Positions 7,984 through 17,563 of a stretch of 64,000 bases of DNA are shown here, one piece after another (positions within the stretch are counted from its first letter, which is position 1; each line of letters begins with the position of its first letter). The stretch is from JALGWA01 sp964604955. Its GTDB lineage: Bacteria; Arandabacterota; Arandabacteria; Arandabacterales; JALGWA01. Location of the stretch: the NCBI GenBank assembly GCA_964604955.1, contig CAZSBE010000001.1, positions 1 to 64,000 of the forward strand, read 5' to 3'. The notes under the pieces were generated by a model. It worked only from the letters and a program-made list of their open reading frames with translations, had not been told where the DNA came from and searched no databases. Both the position numbers and the translations under genes were made by a program.

Positions 7984-9195
7984 ATGATAAGGCTGCTGGT
8001 GCTTTGGGCAATAGTAATCGTGCTGGCTGCGGGTCCTGCTGTCTCGCGCACCTGGCACGTTGAGCCCGGTGGGTCGGGCGAAGTAATCACGGTCCAGGCC
8101 GGAATCGATTCTGCTGCAACAGCCGATACGGTGCTGCTTGCCAACGGGACGTTCTCTGGACAGGGAAACCGCGATATCACCTTCGCGGGCAAGGGAATCG
8201 TGGTCCGTTCGGAAAGCGGTGATCCGGAGCTATGTATTATCGATTGTGGCGGGACGGCGACTGCCACCCACTTCGGTGTGATTTTCGACAATGACGAGAC
8301 AAGCACATCCGTGCTGGAGGGAATCACTCTCAGGAATGCATACTGGGATAGCGGTCCCGGGATCACCTGCTACGACAGCTCTCCCAGGATACTGTCCTGC
8401 ATCTTCGAATCGGACACTGCGACGGCAGGCGGTGGTGTGATGGACCTTAGTAACGGCTCACCCGAGATCAGTGGATGTACGTTCCGGGACAACCATGCAG
8501 AGGGATACGGGGGCGCGATAGAGACGAGCTCCTCATCGGTCACCATAGCGGGGTCGTATTTCTCAGGCAACACGGCAGGCTTTGCCGGGGGCGGCGTCTG
8601 CTGCTTCGGCGGGTCTCCGGTCATCACCGGCTGCATTTTCCGCGGCAATTACAGCCTCTGGGGCGGCGGCATGGCGTTTTACAGCGGCTCGAACGCCACG
8701 ATTGACCACTGCATATCCCAGGGCGACCAGTCGAGATTCAGCGGAGGCGGGTTCTATTGCGATGGGTGTTCACCGCTTATAACAGGCTGCACTTTCGTTG
8801 CAGACTCGGTGGGATTCGGGGGCACGGTCTTCCTGGGCCCGGGGGAATCCCCGACCATTGAGATGACCGTCATCGCTTACTGCAAGAATGGTTCGGCTGT
8901 CGGCACGGGGGGTCCTCCGGCGACCCCGACCGTATTATGCTGTGACGTCTACGGCAATGAAACCGGAGACTGGACGGACTGCATTGCGGGCATGGAATCC
9001 ACGGGCGGGAACATGCATTCGGATCCGCTCTTCTGCGACATACCGACGGGCGACCTCTCCGTCGAGGACTGCTCCCCCTGTCTCAGCGGGAACAATGGTT
9101 GCGGAGCTGACATAGGTGCATCCCCGGCGGGTTGCACCTGCGGCCAGGCCACCGAGCCTACGACCTGGGGGGCGATCAAGGCCATGTACCAATAA
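7984..9195 (+). CDS. Secreted right-handed beta-helix repeat protein with TTWG C-terminal tail
   Basis: This 403-residue protein starts with a signal peptide (MIRLLVLWAIVIVLAAGPAVS) and then a chain of roughly 20-residue repeats of the type GNTAGFAGGGVCC and ITGCIFRGNYS, the GGG/C-rich pattern of right-handed parallel beta-helices (polymorphic outer-membrane or DUF1565-like). Such folds bind or cleave polysaccharides or act as surface adhesins; no catalytic motif is seen. Many Cys residues in the helix suggest disulfides or stacked ladders. The protein ends PTTWGAIKAMYQ, a tail also found at the end of the TGA-interrupted protein at 47856-48398. Start: ATG with a strong GGAAGGAGG. Confidence 0.85.
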   Translation: MIRLLVLWAIVIVLAAGPAVSRTWHVEPGGSGEVITVQAGIDSAATADTVLLANGTFSGQGNRDITFAGKGIVVRSESGDPELCIIDCGGTATATHFGVIFDNDETSTSVLEGITLRNAYWDSGPGITCYDSSPRILSCIFESDTATAGGGVMDLSNGSPEISGCTFRDNHAEGYGGAIETSSSSVTIAGSYFSGNTAGFAGGGVCCFGGSPVITGCIFRGNYSLWGGGMAFYSGSNATIDHCISQGDQSRFSGGGFYCDGCSPLITGCTFVADSVGFGGTVFLGPGESPTIEMTVIAYCKNGSAVGTGGPPATPTVLCCDVYGNETGDWTDCIAGMESTGGNMHSDPLFCDIPTGDLSVEDCSPCLSGNNGCGADIGASPAGCTCGQATEPTTWGAIKAMYQ

Positions 9196-9233
9196 GAGTA
9201 TTCAGGTTCCTGCCGGTCGGGGAGAGGCGTTGA

Positions 9234-11601
9234 ATGAGCGCAGAAAGCGACGCAGGGGCATTCGGCCTGACTCCGATGCGGGAGATGGCTGTTCTCATCC
9301 TGATCGTGCTCGTCGGGGCGTACCTCCGGTTCCATAACCTGGGCTGGGGGCTTCCGGAGGTCTTCGAAGAGGCCACGCCCTGGAGACAGGCATGGGAAAT
9401 GTGGGGGGACGGGACGGGGCGGCTGGATTTCAACCCCCACTTCTTCAACTACCCCGCGTTCTCCTTTTACATACAATGGGCCGGCCAGGCTATCGTGTAT
9501 CTCGCGGGGAGAGTCACGGGGGAGTTCTCCTCTCCCCGGGACATGCTGGCGTCTTTCGAGGCGAGTCCCGACCGCTTCATTCTCGTCGGGCGGCTGATTA
9601 CGTCCCTCTTCGGTATCGCGTCGATCTATCTCATCTACAGGATCGGCCGCGCCATCTTCTCGCCCCTCGCCGGTCTCCTCGCCGCTCTCTTCCTGGCGCT
9701 CAACTTCTCCCACATCAGGCGCGGCCAGTTCATCGCCACCGACGTACCGCTGGTCTTTTTCATACTGCTTGCCTTCATCCCCATCTGGAGGATCGCGACG
9801 GACGGGAACCGCAGGCATTACATATGGGCGGGGGTCTGCGTGGGGCTGGCGGCCGGAGTGAAATACCCGGGCTTCCTGACCGCGGCCGGCGTTATTGCGG
9901 CACATGTCTATCATCACCTCGCGCACAGGCGTGCCTGGAGGAGAATCCTATTCGACCGGTCCCTGTGGTTGGGCGGCGGGATCGCCCTGCTGGCCTTCTT
10001 CGCCGTCTCGCCCTATTGCTTTCTTGATTACTCCGGGTTCTACTCGGGCTTCCGTTTCGAGCAAACCCATATGAAGCTCGGCCACTTCGGCGCGCCCGAG
10101 CGGCCGGTTTCGTATCTCGAGTACGCCGCGTCCATCATCCCGGCCGTCCTGACTCTGCCAATGGCCCTCATCGCCCTCGCGGGTCTCGTGTACGGCGTCG
10201 TGAGGTCCCGCGGCACCAGCCTTGTCCTTCTCGCGTTTCCGCTGGTCTATTTCGCGGTCGTGGGGAGCTGGAAGACGGCGGCGGACCATTACATTCTCCC
10301 CGTGATTCCCTTCCTGCTCATCTTCGCCGGTCTCCTGCTCCGGGTTGTGTTCGAGAGAATCCCGTCTTCAGGATCCCGCCTGCTCCCGGGTGCCGTCCTG
10401 GGGACTGCGGTATGTCTCGTGCTCATCCCGTCGGCCATCCGGGTCCACGAATCATTTGCCCGCCCGGACAGGCCCGATAACCGGACGGTCGCGAAGGGGT
10501 GGATTGAGGCGAATGTCGAGAGGGGAGCGGCCCTGGTCAAGGAGAAATACACGCCCGACCTCAATCCAAGGGATTACGTGGTTTTTGAATTGCCGCTTTC
10601 CACCCTATATCCGGGCAGCACGGCGCCCTTCTACGACCTCCGGTGGTACGCGGATTTCGACTACGTCGTGGTCAGCAGCGAGGTCTACAGGCGCTACAGG
10701 AACGCGCCCGGCACGTATCCGGCCCATGTGGAGTTCTATCGCGACCTGGAAACCTGCTCGCGCCTGATCAAGCAGTTCGACGATGAGACGGGGACGGGCC
10801 CGCACATCAAGATCTACCGGCTGGCGAAGGCTGCCGGACGGATGCCGGATGGGGACTTCCCGCCGGACATGACGCGCCCGCTTCTGGACTCGCCGGATCG
10901 CCAGGCGAATGCGAAGCTGCTGGTCAACCTGGGAAATGCGCTCTCGATGATGCGGAATCCCGTCAAGGCGGCGCGCCTCTATCAGCTCGCGGTCGGCGTG
11001 GACCCAACGCTCAGCAAGGGATGGTACAACCTGGGGCTGACGTTGAAGAACGCCGGCAGGCTGCGGCAGTGTGAAGATGCTTTCGAGCGGGCGTTTGCCC
11101 ATGCGGAATACGACATCACCGAAATTNNNNNNNNNNGAGCGGGCGGTGCAGCTTGATTCCACCTATACGCGGGCGTGGGTTGGTCTCGGCGAAGTCTACA
11201 TGCAGACCGGCAGGCCGGAGCTTTCAACGGAGGCATATGAGCGGGGCCTGAAGTACGACCCGCGCCGGCCCGACATCCTGCTGGTGCTCGGTGAGCTGTA
11301 CATTGTGGAGGGGAGGGCGGACGATGCCATCTCGGCTGCCCGCCGCGGTCTCGAGCTCTCCGGTAACAACCCCGAGTTCGACTACATCCTGGGACGCGGC
11401 TGCCTCGCCAAGGGGGACCATGACGGCGCCATCGAGTATCTGCTGGCGGCATCCGAGGCGGGGCCGTCAAACGGAAAATACGCATATTACCTGGCCGGCG
11501 CCTGCTACGCAGCCGGAGACCGCGCCGCCGCGCTTGAATACGCCCGCAGGGCGGAGAAACTGGGATACGACGCCGCAGAATTGCTGGACGCTCTCCGTTG
11601 A
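9234..11601 (+). CDS. GT39/PMT-like membrane glycosyltransferase with C-terminal TPR domain (split by assembly gap)
   Basis: The N-terminal part (9234-11126, 631 codons) is a multi-spanning GT-C-type protein: a first helix, a large periplasmic loop beginning RFHNLGWGLPEVFEEA with the acidic pair typical of dolichyl/undecaprenyl-phosphate mannosyltransferase relatives, about ten membrane segments and a soluble region. From about residue 555 TPR repeats start (LLVNLGNALSMMRNPVKAA). A 10-N gap follows, then 155 more TPR codons to 11601 in a different phase, as expected if the N run is a placeholder of arbitrary length. It probably transfers a sugar from a lipid carrier to an acceptor in the periplasm; the acceptor is unknown. 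It follows the beta-helix gene by 38 nt. Confidence 0.78.
11127..11136. other. Assembly gap (10 N)
   Basis: Ten N bases lie inside the GT39/TPR gene. The coding phase changes across the run, so its true length is not 10. Confidence 0.95.
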
Positions 11602-11809
11602 ATCGTGCTTGCGAAACTGGTCTGGAAGAACGCGGCTCTCGATGCATGGCCGGGTGCGATCGTCCCCTGAGAATAAGCCGTGCCGCTAGCGGCCCCCCGG
11701 GCGGTCCTTACAGCCGACGGGGAGATCGTTACGGCGGTGCGGTGCTTGACCCGCGCGCGCGCGTGAAGTACGATGTTCTCAGATGACATCGGGGAAAGGA
11801 GTCAGGCAG

Positions 11810-12163
11810 ATGGGCGATACCCCTATATACACCTCCAAGAGCACCGTCAAGAGCTTCTGGCAGGAGTATCATATCTACAGCGACCGCCTGGAGTTCGCTA
11901 CGAAGTTCGGACTGATGACGGTCCCTTTCGAGCACATCGAGCGGGTAGACGTCTCCGAGTCCGAGATCGAGGGGCTTCTCAAGGGCGACCTGCACCTTAA
12001 GAACTTCAGGCCCGCGTTGAAACTGGACTGGGCCAACTTCTTAGAGCACGTCGTGATCGACAAGAGTGAAGGGCTCGTCCGGCAGGTGCTCTTCACGCCG
12101 GACGACCCCGAGGCCTTCAAGAGGGCTCTGGACAAAGCGCTCGCCCTGTACCGCAGGGAGTGA
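11810..12163 (+). CDS. Small PH-like domain protein
   Basis: This 117-residue soluble protein has the look of a bacterial PH fold: YHIYSDRLEFATKFG, then VPFEHIERVDVSE (the strand where PH-type proteins define how an input is displayed), then a C-terminal helix with FTPDDPEAFKRALDKAL, a phrase common in bacterial PH-like and DUF-type small proteins. No signal peptide or membrane helix. ATG 11810 is preferred over the upstream ATG at 11783 because AAAGGAG sits 8 nt before it. It stands alone between the glycosyltransferase and a convergent gene. Function unknown. Confidence 0.72.
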   Translation: MGDTPIYTSKSTVKSFWQEYHIYSDRLEFATKFGLMTVPFEHIERVDVSESEIEGLLKGDLHLKNFRPALKLDWANFLEHVVIDKSEGLVRQVLFTPDDPEAFKRALDKALALYRRE

Positions 12164-12196
12164 TCTGCCGGCGGGTCGAGTGTGCGGCCGGCCGGG

Positions 12197-12940
12197 TCAA
12201 CCCTGGAGTGCGTCCGCGCCATCAGGCACGGCGAAGAGCCCGGCGTCCAGCGGCAGGTTGTGCTTCATGAAGTCGATTATGAGGGTGCTCGAGCCGCCCT
12301 TCCTGCTCATGTCTATGCGGAACGGCACCCTGACGCCGTCGACGTCCCGGTAGTCTTTGAGCTCCCAGTAGTAGCCGATACGGACCAGGAGTCCGGAGTC
12401 GGCGTCGAAGTAGAGTGCATAATGTGCCCTGTCGAGCCCGTCCGGCTCGAGAACGTAGACCTTCCTGCCGTCCATGCTCTCCCGGGACGTAACATCCAGG
12501 TCCGGGAAATAGTCTTCCAGTCTCAGCGCGCCCTGGGGGTCGAGCAGCCATGCTGTCCTGGACCCTATAGGGTCCTCGCGCAGCCCGACTCCACCGGCGT
12601 CCTGCACCCAGGAGGTCTCGCCGTCGAAACCCTCACAGCGCAACCCGCCGGACTCGTGCTCCACCATAAGCACGCGCCCGGCCGATGCGGCATACCCGGC
12701 GACGTGCACGACTTCATAGGGAGGCATGTGCCAGTGCAGATCGTGAACCATCCTACCCAGGCAGACGCGGGTTGTCAGGCTCGCGACGGCCTCGCGCCCG
12801 CCGACGGCTTCGACGTAGCGCTCGAGCACCTCGCCCGCGGTCGGCAGATCCTGCGCACCCTCCGTCGAGGCGGTCGCTCCCTGAACCAGAGCGCATATGA
12901 CTGTCATGAGCATAAGACCTGTGGCTGCCGGGTTTCTCAT
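12197..12940 (-). CDS. Exported LolA-like (outer-membrane lipoprotein-sorting fold) protein
   Basis: This 247-residue protein has a signal peptide (MRNPAATGLMLMTVICALVQ) and a mature part beginning GEVLERYVEAVGG, the opening helix seen in many LolA/LolB-fold secreted proteins, followed by beta strands such as VYVLEPDGL and LYFDADSGLLVRIGYYWE and a closing DVDGVRVPFRIDMSR strand. LolA-fold proteins bind acyl chains; this one lacks anything that identifies a cargo. The upstream gene (13048-14938) has the same N-terminal domain, so the two look like diverged paralogues side by side. It has its own promoter (12970-12998). Confidence 0.75.
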   Translation of the reverse strand: MRNPAATGLMLMTVICALVQGATASTEGAQDLPTAGEVLERYVEAVGGREAVASLTTRVCLGRMVHDLHWHMPPYEVVHVAGYAASAGRVLMVEHESGGLRCEGFDGETSWVQDAGGVGLREDPIGSRTAWLLDPQGALRLEDYFPDLDVTSRESMDGRKVYVLEPDGLDRAHYALYFDADSGLLVRIGYYWELKDYRDVDGVRVPFRIDMSRKGGSSTLIIDFMKHNLPLDAGLFAVPDGADALQG

Positions 12941-12969
12941 TCGCCCTCCCTTGATGAATCCGGTCGCAT

Positions 12970-12998
12970 CCTATAATCGGACGTAACCGGAGCCGCAA
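12970..12998 (-). promoter_or_regulatory. Sigma70-type promoter for the LolA-like gene
   Basis: On the minus strand TTGCGG is followed after 17 nt by TATAGG, about 30 nt before the ATG at 12940. This suggests the gene is transcribed separately from the aspartic protease gene upstream. Confidence 0.45.
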
Positions 12999-13047
12999 AA
13001 CCGTCAGGTATTCGCCTGTCAGAATCACGGTCCCGCAGGACGGGCTA

Positions 13048-14938
13048 TCAATAGAGGTCGGCCAGCGTGAGCCCCATCTTCTTCTCGCTGCCGGCCCGGT
13101 CGACTGCTATCTCATACTTGGTGCCGGGGGGGGCGCTGAACTGCTCGCGCACAACCAGCACGCCGTCTCCGGGGGCGATGCCGGCGCCGTCGATGGACTT
13201 CAGAATATCGCCCTTCTCGAATCCCGCTCGCTCAGCCGGAGTGTCAGGTGAGACATATAGGACCTCGACCCCGCCGCGGTCGACCGTCCATCCGACATTG
13301 AGGCCCGAACGGTCCTCCGGCCAGGGCTGGTTGAACTTCTCGCCCTTCTCCAGAGTCACCTCCTCGTTCGCATAGTCGACGAACACAATGAAATTCCGGA
13401 AAACGCTGTTGCCCAATATGCCGAGCTTGTCGGCCGTGAACACGGTGTCTGTCCCCCCGTATGCGAAGCTGACTCCGGGCCTGTCCAGCTCGAATCCGGC
13501 GAGTTCCATACTCTCGGCCCTCACGACTTTAAGCTGGTATTCATTGCCGGCCCCGTGACCCATTCGCAGGGCTCCGCTCTTCTCGGGATAACCTTCCCGC
13601 CTGGCGTAGTTGGCGTCCAGGTGCGTCATCCCGGCGCCGATGTCGAACAACCACGTCCCGGAGTGCTTGCCGTCAAGGGTTGCCGATGTCTCGAACACGC
13701 TCTCCTTGATGTGCGCATCCAGCCTGGTGCCGCGGCCCGTGTAAGTGAATGATTCCGGATCATAAAACGAGACGAGTTCGTTGGCGTAGTCGATCTTTGT
13801 CACGAAACGAGACAGAAAGTCGTAGCCGAGTATGCCGGCAATCTCGATCCCGAGCCTGCGCGTGAGTTCACTCATATCGATCACGGCGACCTTCTGGCTG
13901 TCGAAGCTTATGCCCTCCACTTCAAATGGCGGCAGCTCGGCGAATCCGACGTCGACCGTCCCGCCGGCTCCAAGGCCCTTGAGATTACCCTCCGTTTTGA
14001 GGCCCAGGCCATCAGCGAAGGCCCGGCTGATTACACTCATCCCGGCGCCGGTGTCGAGGATCCACAAGTGCTCGATCCCGTCTGTGACTACCGGGACATA
14101 CAAGTGATTCTCTATGAACCTGAACGGCACATCTTCCGCCGCGTTTCCATCGGTGAACCGGTAGTCCTTCCCGCCCTCCTCGGGCGGATCGAAGAGACTG
14201 GAATCGACGAGGGGATTGGACTCATAGCGGGCCAGTTCGACCACCTGGGGCTGGCCGGTGGCGTGCTCTATTTCCCTGATGTGGAACGCCNNNNNNNNNN
14301 ACCGCTATGCCGTCGGTCTCGCGATAGTCACCATAGTAGGTATCGGAGCTCTGCTCCCCCTTGAGGGCCACGATCTTCTCGAGACGGAAGCCGTCGACGC
14401 TCACATAGTAAATGTGACGGTCTGTGTTGATGCTGTTGGTTATGCTGATCGCATAGCAGTCCGTGCCATCGATCTCCTCCCTGCCATCAAGCGCCACCGA
14501 GAAAACATCCGAACCGCGGTCGGCATACTCGTATTCGGCCATCCGTCGTTCGACCTCGTCGCGCTTCACGGTGACGTCGTCCGACCTGGTGATGACCTGC
14601 AGCTTCCCGTTCGTGTCCAGCACCCATCTGATCTCACTGTTCTTCCCTTCGATTATGCTCAATGGGCCTATCTGGACTTCAGTCCTGCTGCGATCCGGTT
14701 TCTCGGTCCACACCCTGATGGACCCGTCCATCCCGGCCAGGGAGAGGCTGCCTTCGAAGTAGCTCGTCCGCTCGGCCTTCAGGCGCTCGAGGCCCCCTGA
14801 GGCCTCGAAGTATTTGTCGAGAATCTGGTGCGCGTCAGTCATCTCCTGGCCGGGCAGAGCCCCGACAAAAACGGCGAGGACCATCAATACAGTTATGGCC
14901 GCAGTTTCCAAGGGTGACACCGGGTTTCTCATCCGCAT
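13048..14938 (-). CDS. Exported LolA-like + double retropepsin-like aspartic protease + PDZ protein (split by assembly gap)
   Basis: The gene reads from ATG 14938 (AGGAGG 7 nt upstream; signal peptide PLETAAITVLMVLAVFVGAL). The N-terminal part (about 212 codons) is a LolA-like domain starting AHQILDKYFEASGG. After a 10-N gap the LolA domain closes (HIREIEHATGQPQ) and two retropepsin-like modules follow, with LWILDTGAGMSVIS and WLFDIGAGMTHLD as the two Asp-x-Gly-Ala catalytic loops, then a PDZ domain (VLYVSPDTPAERAGFEKGD) to the stop. The two Asp loops would form a monomeric pepsin-like pair or two separate A2-type domains. The phase shift across the gap is explained by unknown gap length. Likely a periplasmic or surface protease or binding protein; the substrate is unknown. 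Confidence 0.8.
14291..14300. other. Assembly gap (10 N)
   Basis: Ten N bases fall inside the LolA-like/aspartic protease gene; coding phase differs on the two sides although protein features continue. Confidence 0.95.
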
Positions 14939-15297
14939 AACGTAACCTCCTCTCAGAGGATGCTCGGCTTGCCCCGCGGCGCGGGACACCGCAGGAGCCA
15001 GCTGATTAATGGGCAAGGCACAACCCCGCAGCCCTATGCTTATGCATACGTTATGCCACAGATTCGTGACGCTCCATCGGGTTTTAAGCAGACTAACTCA
15101 TTGTATGACAAGGAGGTAGATACAGGGCGGATCTGAGTCTAACCCTGGCGGGGCGCCCTGTACGGTATTGCCACGAACCGGGGAGGATCTGACACACCTA
15201 AGTGACCTTAAGAGTCCCCACGGCACGAGGCCTTTTTGCATTTGTGCAAATGCGCTATTGATGATGTAGAATGAAGCGAAGACGCGGCGGTTCGGCC
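14939..15297. other. Intergenic region, no gene seen
   Basis: This 359-nt stretch contains the ribosome site of the gene to its left (AGGAGG at 14946-14951) but no convincing ORF. A small palindrome (GCATTT, GTGC, AAATGC at 15238-15253) is preceded on the plus strand by five T; since the T-run is on the wrong side for either transcript it is not a standard terminator. It could be an operator. Confidence 0.45.
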
Positions 15298-15633
15298 CTA
15301 GCGGACCAGTTTGTCGCCTCTGAATGTGAACGTCTTGCCCTGATCCGAGTACACCCACTTCTCGACTACGGCGCCCATCGACTCCTGGCGGTATCGACCC
15401 GACGGGTGACCGTACTTCTCGTAGATTCTCTTCTTGTCGCCCTCGAGGCCGGCCACCCAGGCGTCGACCCGGGTCAACCGCCTGCCGCGCTTGCCCTTGC
15501 TGATCTGCTCCGTTTGCGCTTCCCGTGAGGCGGAATTGTCCCGGGCAGACGCCGCGACCGGGCGGTTGAGCAATGCTCCTCCGAGAATAAGCGCGGCGAC
15601 CGACAAGACTATCACGCCTGAATGGCATCTCAT
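15298..15633 (-). CDS. Small exported protein of unknown function
   Basis: This 111-residue protein has a signal peptide (VIVLSVAALILGGALL) and a basic mature part with KRIYEKYGHPSGRYRQ and a C-terminal strand pair EKWVYSDQGKTFTFRGDKL. The last part resembles the small beta-hairpin seen in BamE/SmpA-like and SH3-like exported domains, where a sequence variant of Y-G-x-P precedes a W-x-Y strand, but the match is too weak for a family call. ATG 15633 has GGAGAGGGGA upstream. No neighbour on the same strand is close enough to be an operon partner. Confidence 0.65.
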   Translation of the reverse strand: MRCHSGVIVLSVAALILGGALLNRPVAASARDNSASREAQTEQISKGKRGRRLTRVDAWVAGLEGDKKRIYEKYGHPSGRYRQESMGAVVEKWVYSDQGKTFTFRGDKLVR

Positions 15634-15859
15634 ATACGGTTCCCCTCTCCCAAGAGCATGATCCCTGCTCTATTCTCAGTCTCGGCACATCAGCGGCCTC
15701 GCTTTACAGCGCACGGCGGCGGGTCCCGGGTCAAATCGGCCCCGATGCTGCACTGCCTGCGAGAAGCGGTCTTGACGAACAGCGCCTTTTGGGGGAACCT
15801 GTAGGTCTGGTGGCGGGAATGTGTGGCTGGGCCTCGCGCTGCCCGCTTCTTGACGGGGG

Positions 15860-16591
15860 ATGAATATGCAATTCGACAATGTCTATGACGATGCGCAGCG
15901 GGCCGAGGCCTATGCGAAGCTGGAGTTCCCCGGCACGTACTATCTGGCCTACAGGGATATCCCCGAGATCATAGCCGAATACGTCAAAGGCAAGAAGGCG
16001 CTCGACTTCGGGTGCGGCACCGGGCGCTCGACGAGGTTCCTCAAGAGCCTGGGGTTCGAAGCCGTCGGGGTCGATATCGCCGGCGACATGCTGAAACAGG
16101 CACGCGCAGCGGACCCTGAAGGCGACTATCGGCTGGTCGAGGACGGGAACCTAGCGTCGCCGGCTTGCGAGACTTACGACCTTGTGCTCTCGGTGTTCAC
16201 TTTCGACAACATTCCCACCATGGATAAGAAGGCCGGCCTCTTCAGGGAACTCGGAGGCTTGCTTGTCCGCGATGGCGTAATCGTGAGCGTCGTGTCGGCG
16301 CCGGAGATCTATGTAAACGAATGGGCCTCGTTCAGCACCAGGGACTTCCCCGGGAACCGGCGGGCACGGACCGGCGACAGGGTCAAGATCATCATAACCG
16401 ACGTCGATGACAAGAGGCCCGTGGAGGACGTCGTCTGGGCCGATGACGCTTATCGTGAAGTTTACGAGCGGGCCGGGCTCGACGTTGTGGAAATGCGGAA
16501 GCCACTGGGCAGGCCCGGCGAACCCTGCAAGTGGGTGAATGAAACAAGAATCGCGCCCTGGGTGATCTACGTGCTCAGGCTGCGGCAGTAA
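15860..16591 (+). CDS. Class I SAM-dependent methyltransferase
   Basis: This 243-residue protein carries the SAM-binding motif I ALDFGCGTGRSTRFL, the acidic end of strand 2 (AVGVDIAGDML) and motif YDLVLSVFTFDNIP for strand 4. It belongs to the UbiE/Methyltransf_11/25 group; the substrate is unknown. The C-terminal part (VYERAGLDVVEMRKPLGRPG) is a common cap of small-molecule methyltransferases. Two ATG codons lie close together (15860, 15866); the first is used, with GACGGGGG upstream. It is the first of four genes on the plus strand, followed 24 nt later by an exported protein. Confidence 0.85.
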   Translation: MNMQFDNVYDDAQRAEAYAKLEFPGTYYLAYRDIPEIIAEYVKGKKALDFGCGTGRSTRFLKSLGFEAVGVDIAGDMLKQARAADPEGDYRLVEDGNLASPACETYDLVLSVFTFDNIPTMDKKAGLFRELGGLLVRDGVIVSVVSAPEIYVNEWASFSTRDFPGNRRARTGDRVKIIITDVDDKRPVEDVVWADDAYREVYERAGLDVVEMRKPLGRPGEPCKWVNETRIAPWVIYVLRLRQ

Positions 16592-16615
16592 GCAGGTGCA
16601 ACGGGGGGTTGACGG

Positions 16616-17563
16616 ATGATAATGAGGTTCGTGTGTTTTGTACAGGTCTGGCTCGTGCTTGCTCTCGCCGTTGCAGGCGGGGTCGCGTCTCAGGATATGT
16701 CTTTGCTGGATGGAGAGTTCGACCTTGCCGGTCGGCGTTCGCCGGAAACACAGGTTTTCTCCATGGAGTCCAGGCTCATCACCTATGCGCTTGACGGGTC
16801 GCTTGTCGGGACGGACGTATTCCGCATGCGTCTCAAGTGCACCCCCTCGGGGATTACGGGGAAGGGGGCAGACGAGTACACCTGTCTGAGCTTCACATTC
16901 GGGCCGGAGGGCGGCGCGGAGGCCTCTATACCTGCGCTCGAGAACTGGACTCACGATTTCGACCAGCGGGGATTGGACGAGAAGGGGCAGGTTTTCGGTA
17001 TCGACCATGCGAAGTTCGAGGGCCTGGTCGACGGTGAGGGCAATCCCGTGCCGATAGACAAATCCTATCACATCTATAATGCCTTTATCGACTTCCACGC
17101 GTTCTGCAATCTGTTCCCGGAGCCGGTCCCCGACGGCGCGGGCATTCAGGATCTGAGGAAGGTAGGCGATAAGATCGTGCATGCCGCGGCGTTCGGCGAG
17201 GCGCCTACCAACCTGGGGGGGAGTATCGCCGAGGGCTCGAGTTTCACGAACGGCGAGATAACTCTTGAATTCATGGGCCTGGGCGTAGCCAACGGCAGGC
17301 ACTGCGCTCTCATCGGGTACGATTCGGGCGCGAGCTCGTTCAAAATGATCATGACGCCCATGCCGGAGATGGAAGTCGTAACAGTGGGGAGCTCTCATTA
17401 CTGGGGTGATATTTACAAGGACCTTGAGGCCGGCTGGGTTCAGAAGGTCACGATGACCGAAGTCGTGGTCAGCGAGACAACGCTGCCCATGCCTCCCAAT
17501 AAAATGAACGCGGTCATCGAACGGGAGATAACCATAGTCAATGTGAGCAGCGAAAGCAGGTGA
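16616..17563 (+). CDS. Exported protein of unknown function
   Basis: This 315-residue protein has a signal peptide (FVQVWLVLALAVAGGVASQ) and no other membrane segment. The mature part is mixed alpha/beta with the phrase FRMRLKCTPSGI, a region rich in acidic residues around FDQRGLDEKGQVFG and a C-terminal strand pair WVQKVTMTEVVVSET. I do not recognise the family. Its last bases overlap the start of the GNAT gene (GTGA), so it is translated as part of an operon with a methyltransferase, an acetyltransferase and a phosphotransferase. That context gives no clear job for a secreted protein. Confidence 0.75.
   Translation: MIMRFVCFVQVWLVLALAVAGGVASQDMSLLDGEFDLAGRRSPETQVFSMESRLITYALDGSLVGTDVFRMRLKCTPSGITGKGADEYTCLSFTFGPEGGAEASIPALENWTHDFDQRGLDEKGQVFGIDHAKFEGLVDGEGNPVPIDKSYHIYNAFIDFHAFCNLFPEPVPDGAGIQDLRKVGDKIVHAAAFGEAPTNLGGSIAEGSSFTNGEITLEFMGLGVANGRHCALIGYDSGASSFKMIMTPMPEMEVVTVGSSHYWGDIYKDLEAGWVQKVTMTEVVVSETTLPMPPNKMNAVIEREITIVNVSSESR

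Noticed and set aside
15238..15253. Terminator hairpin before the small exported protein
   Set aside because: The stem is 6 bp and the T-run is upstream on the plus strand and absent downstream on the minus strand.
16151..17398. Open frame of 415 codons on the minus strand
   Set aside because: It overlaps the methyltransferase and exported protein genes, which have clear motifs and starts; it is a shadow frame.
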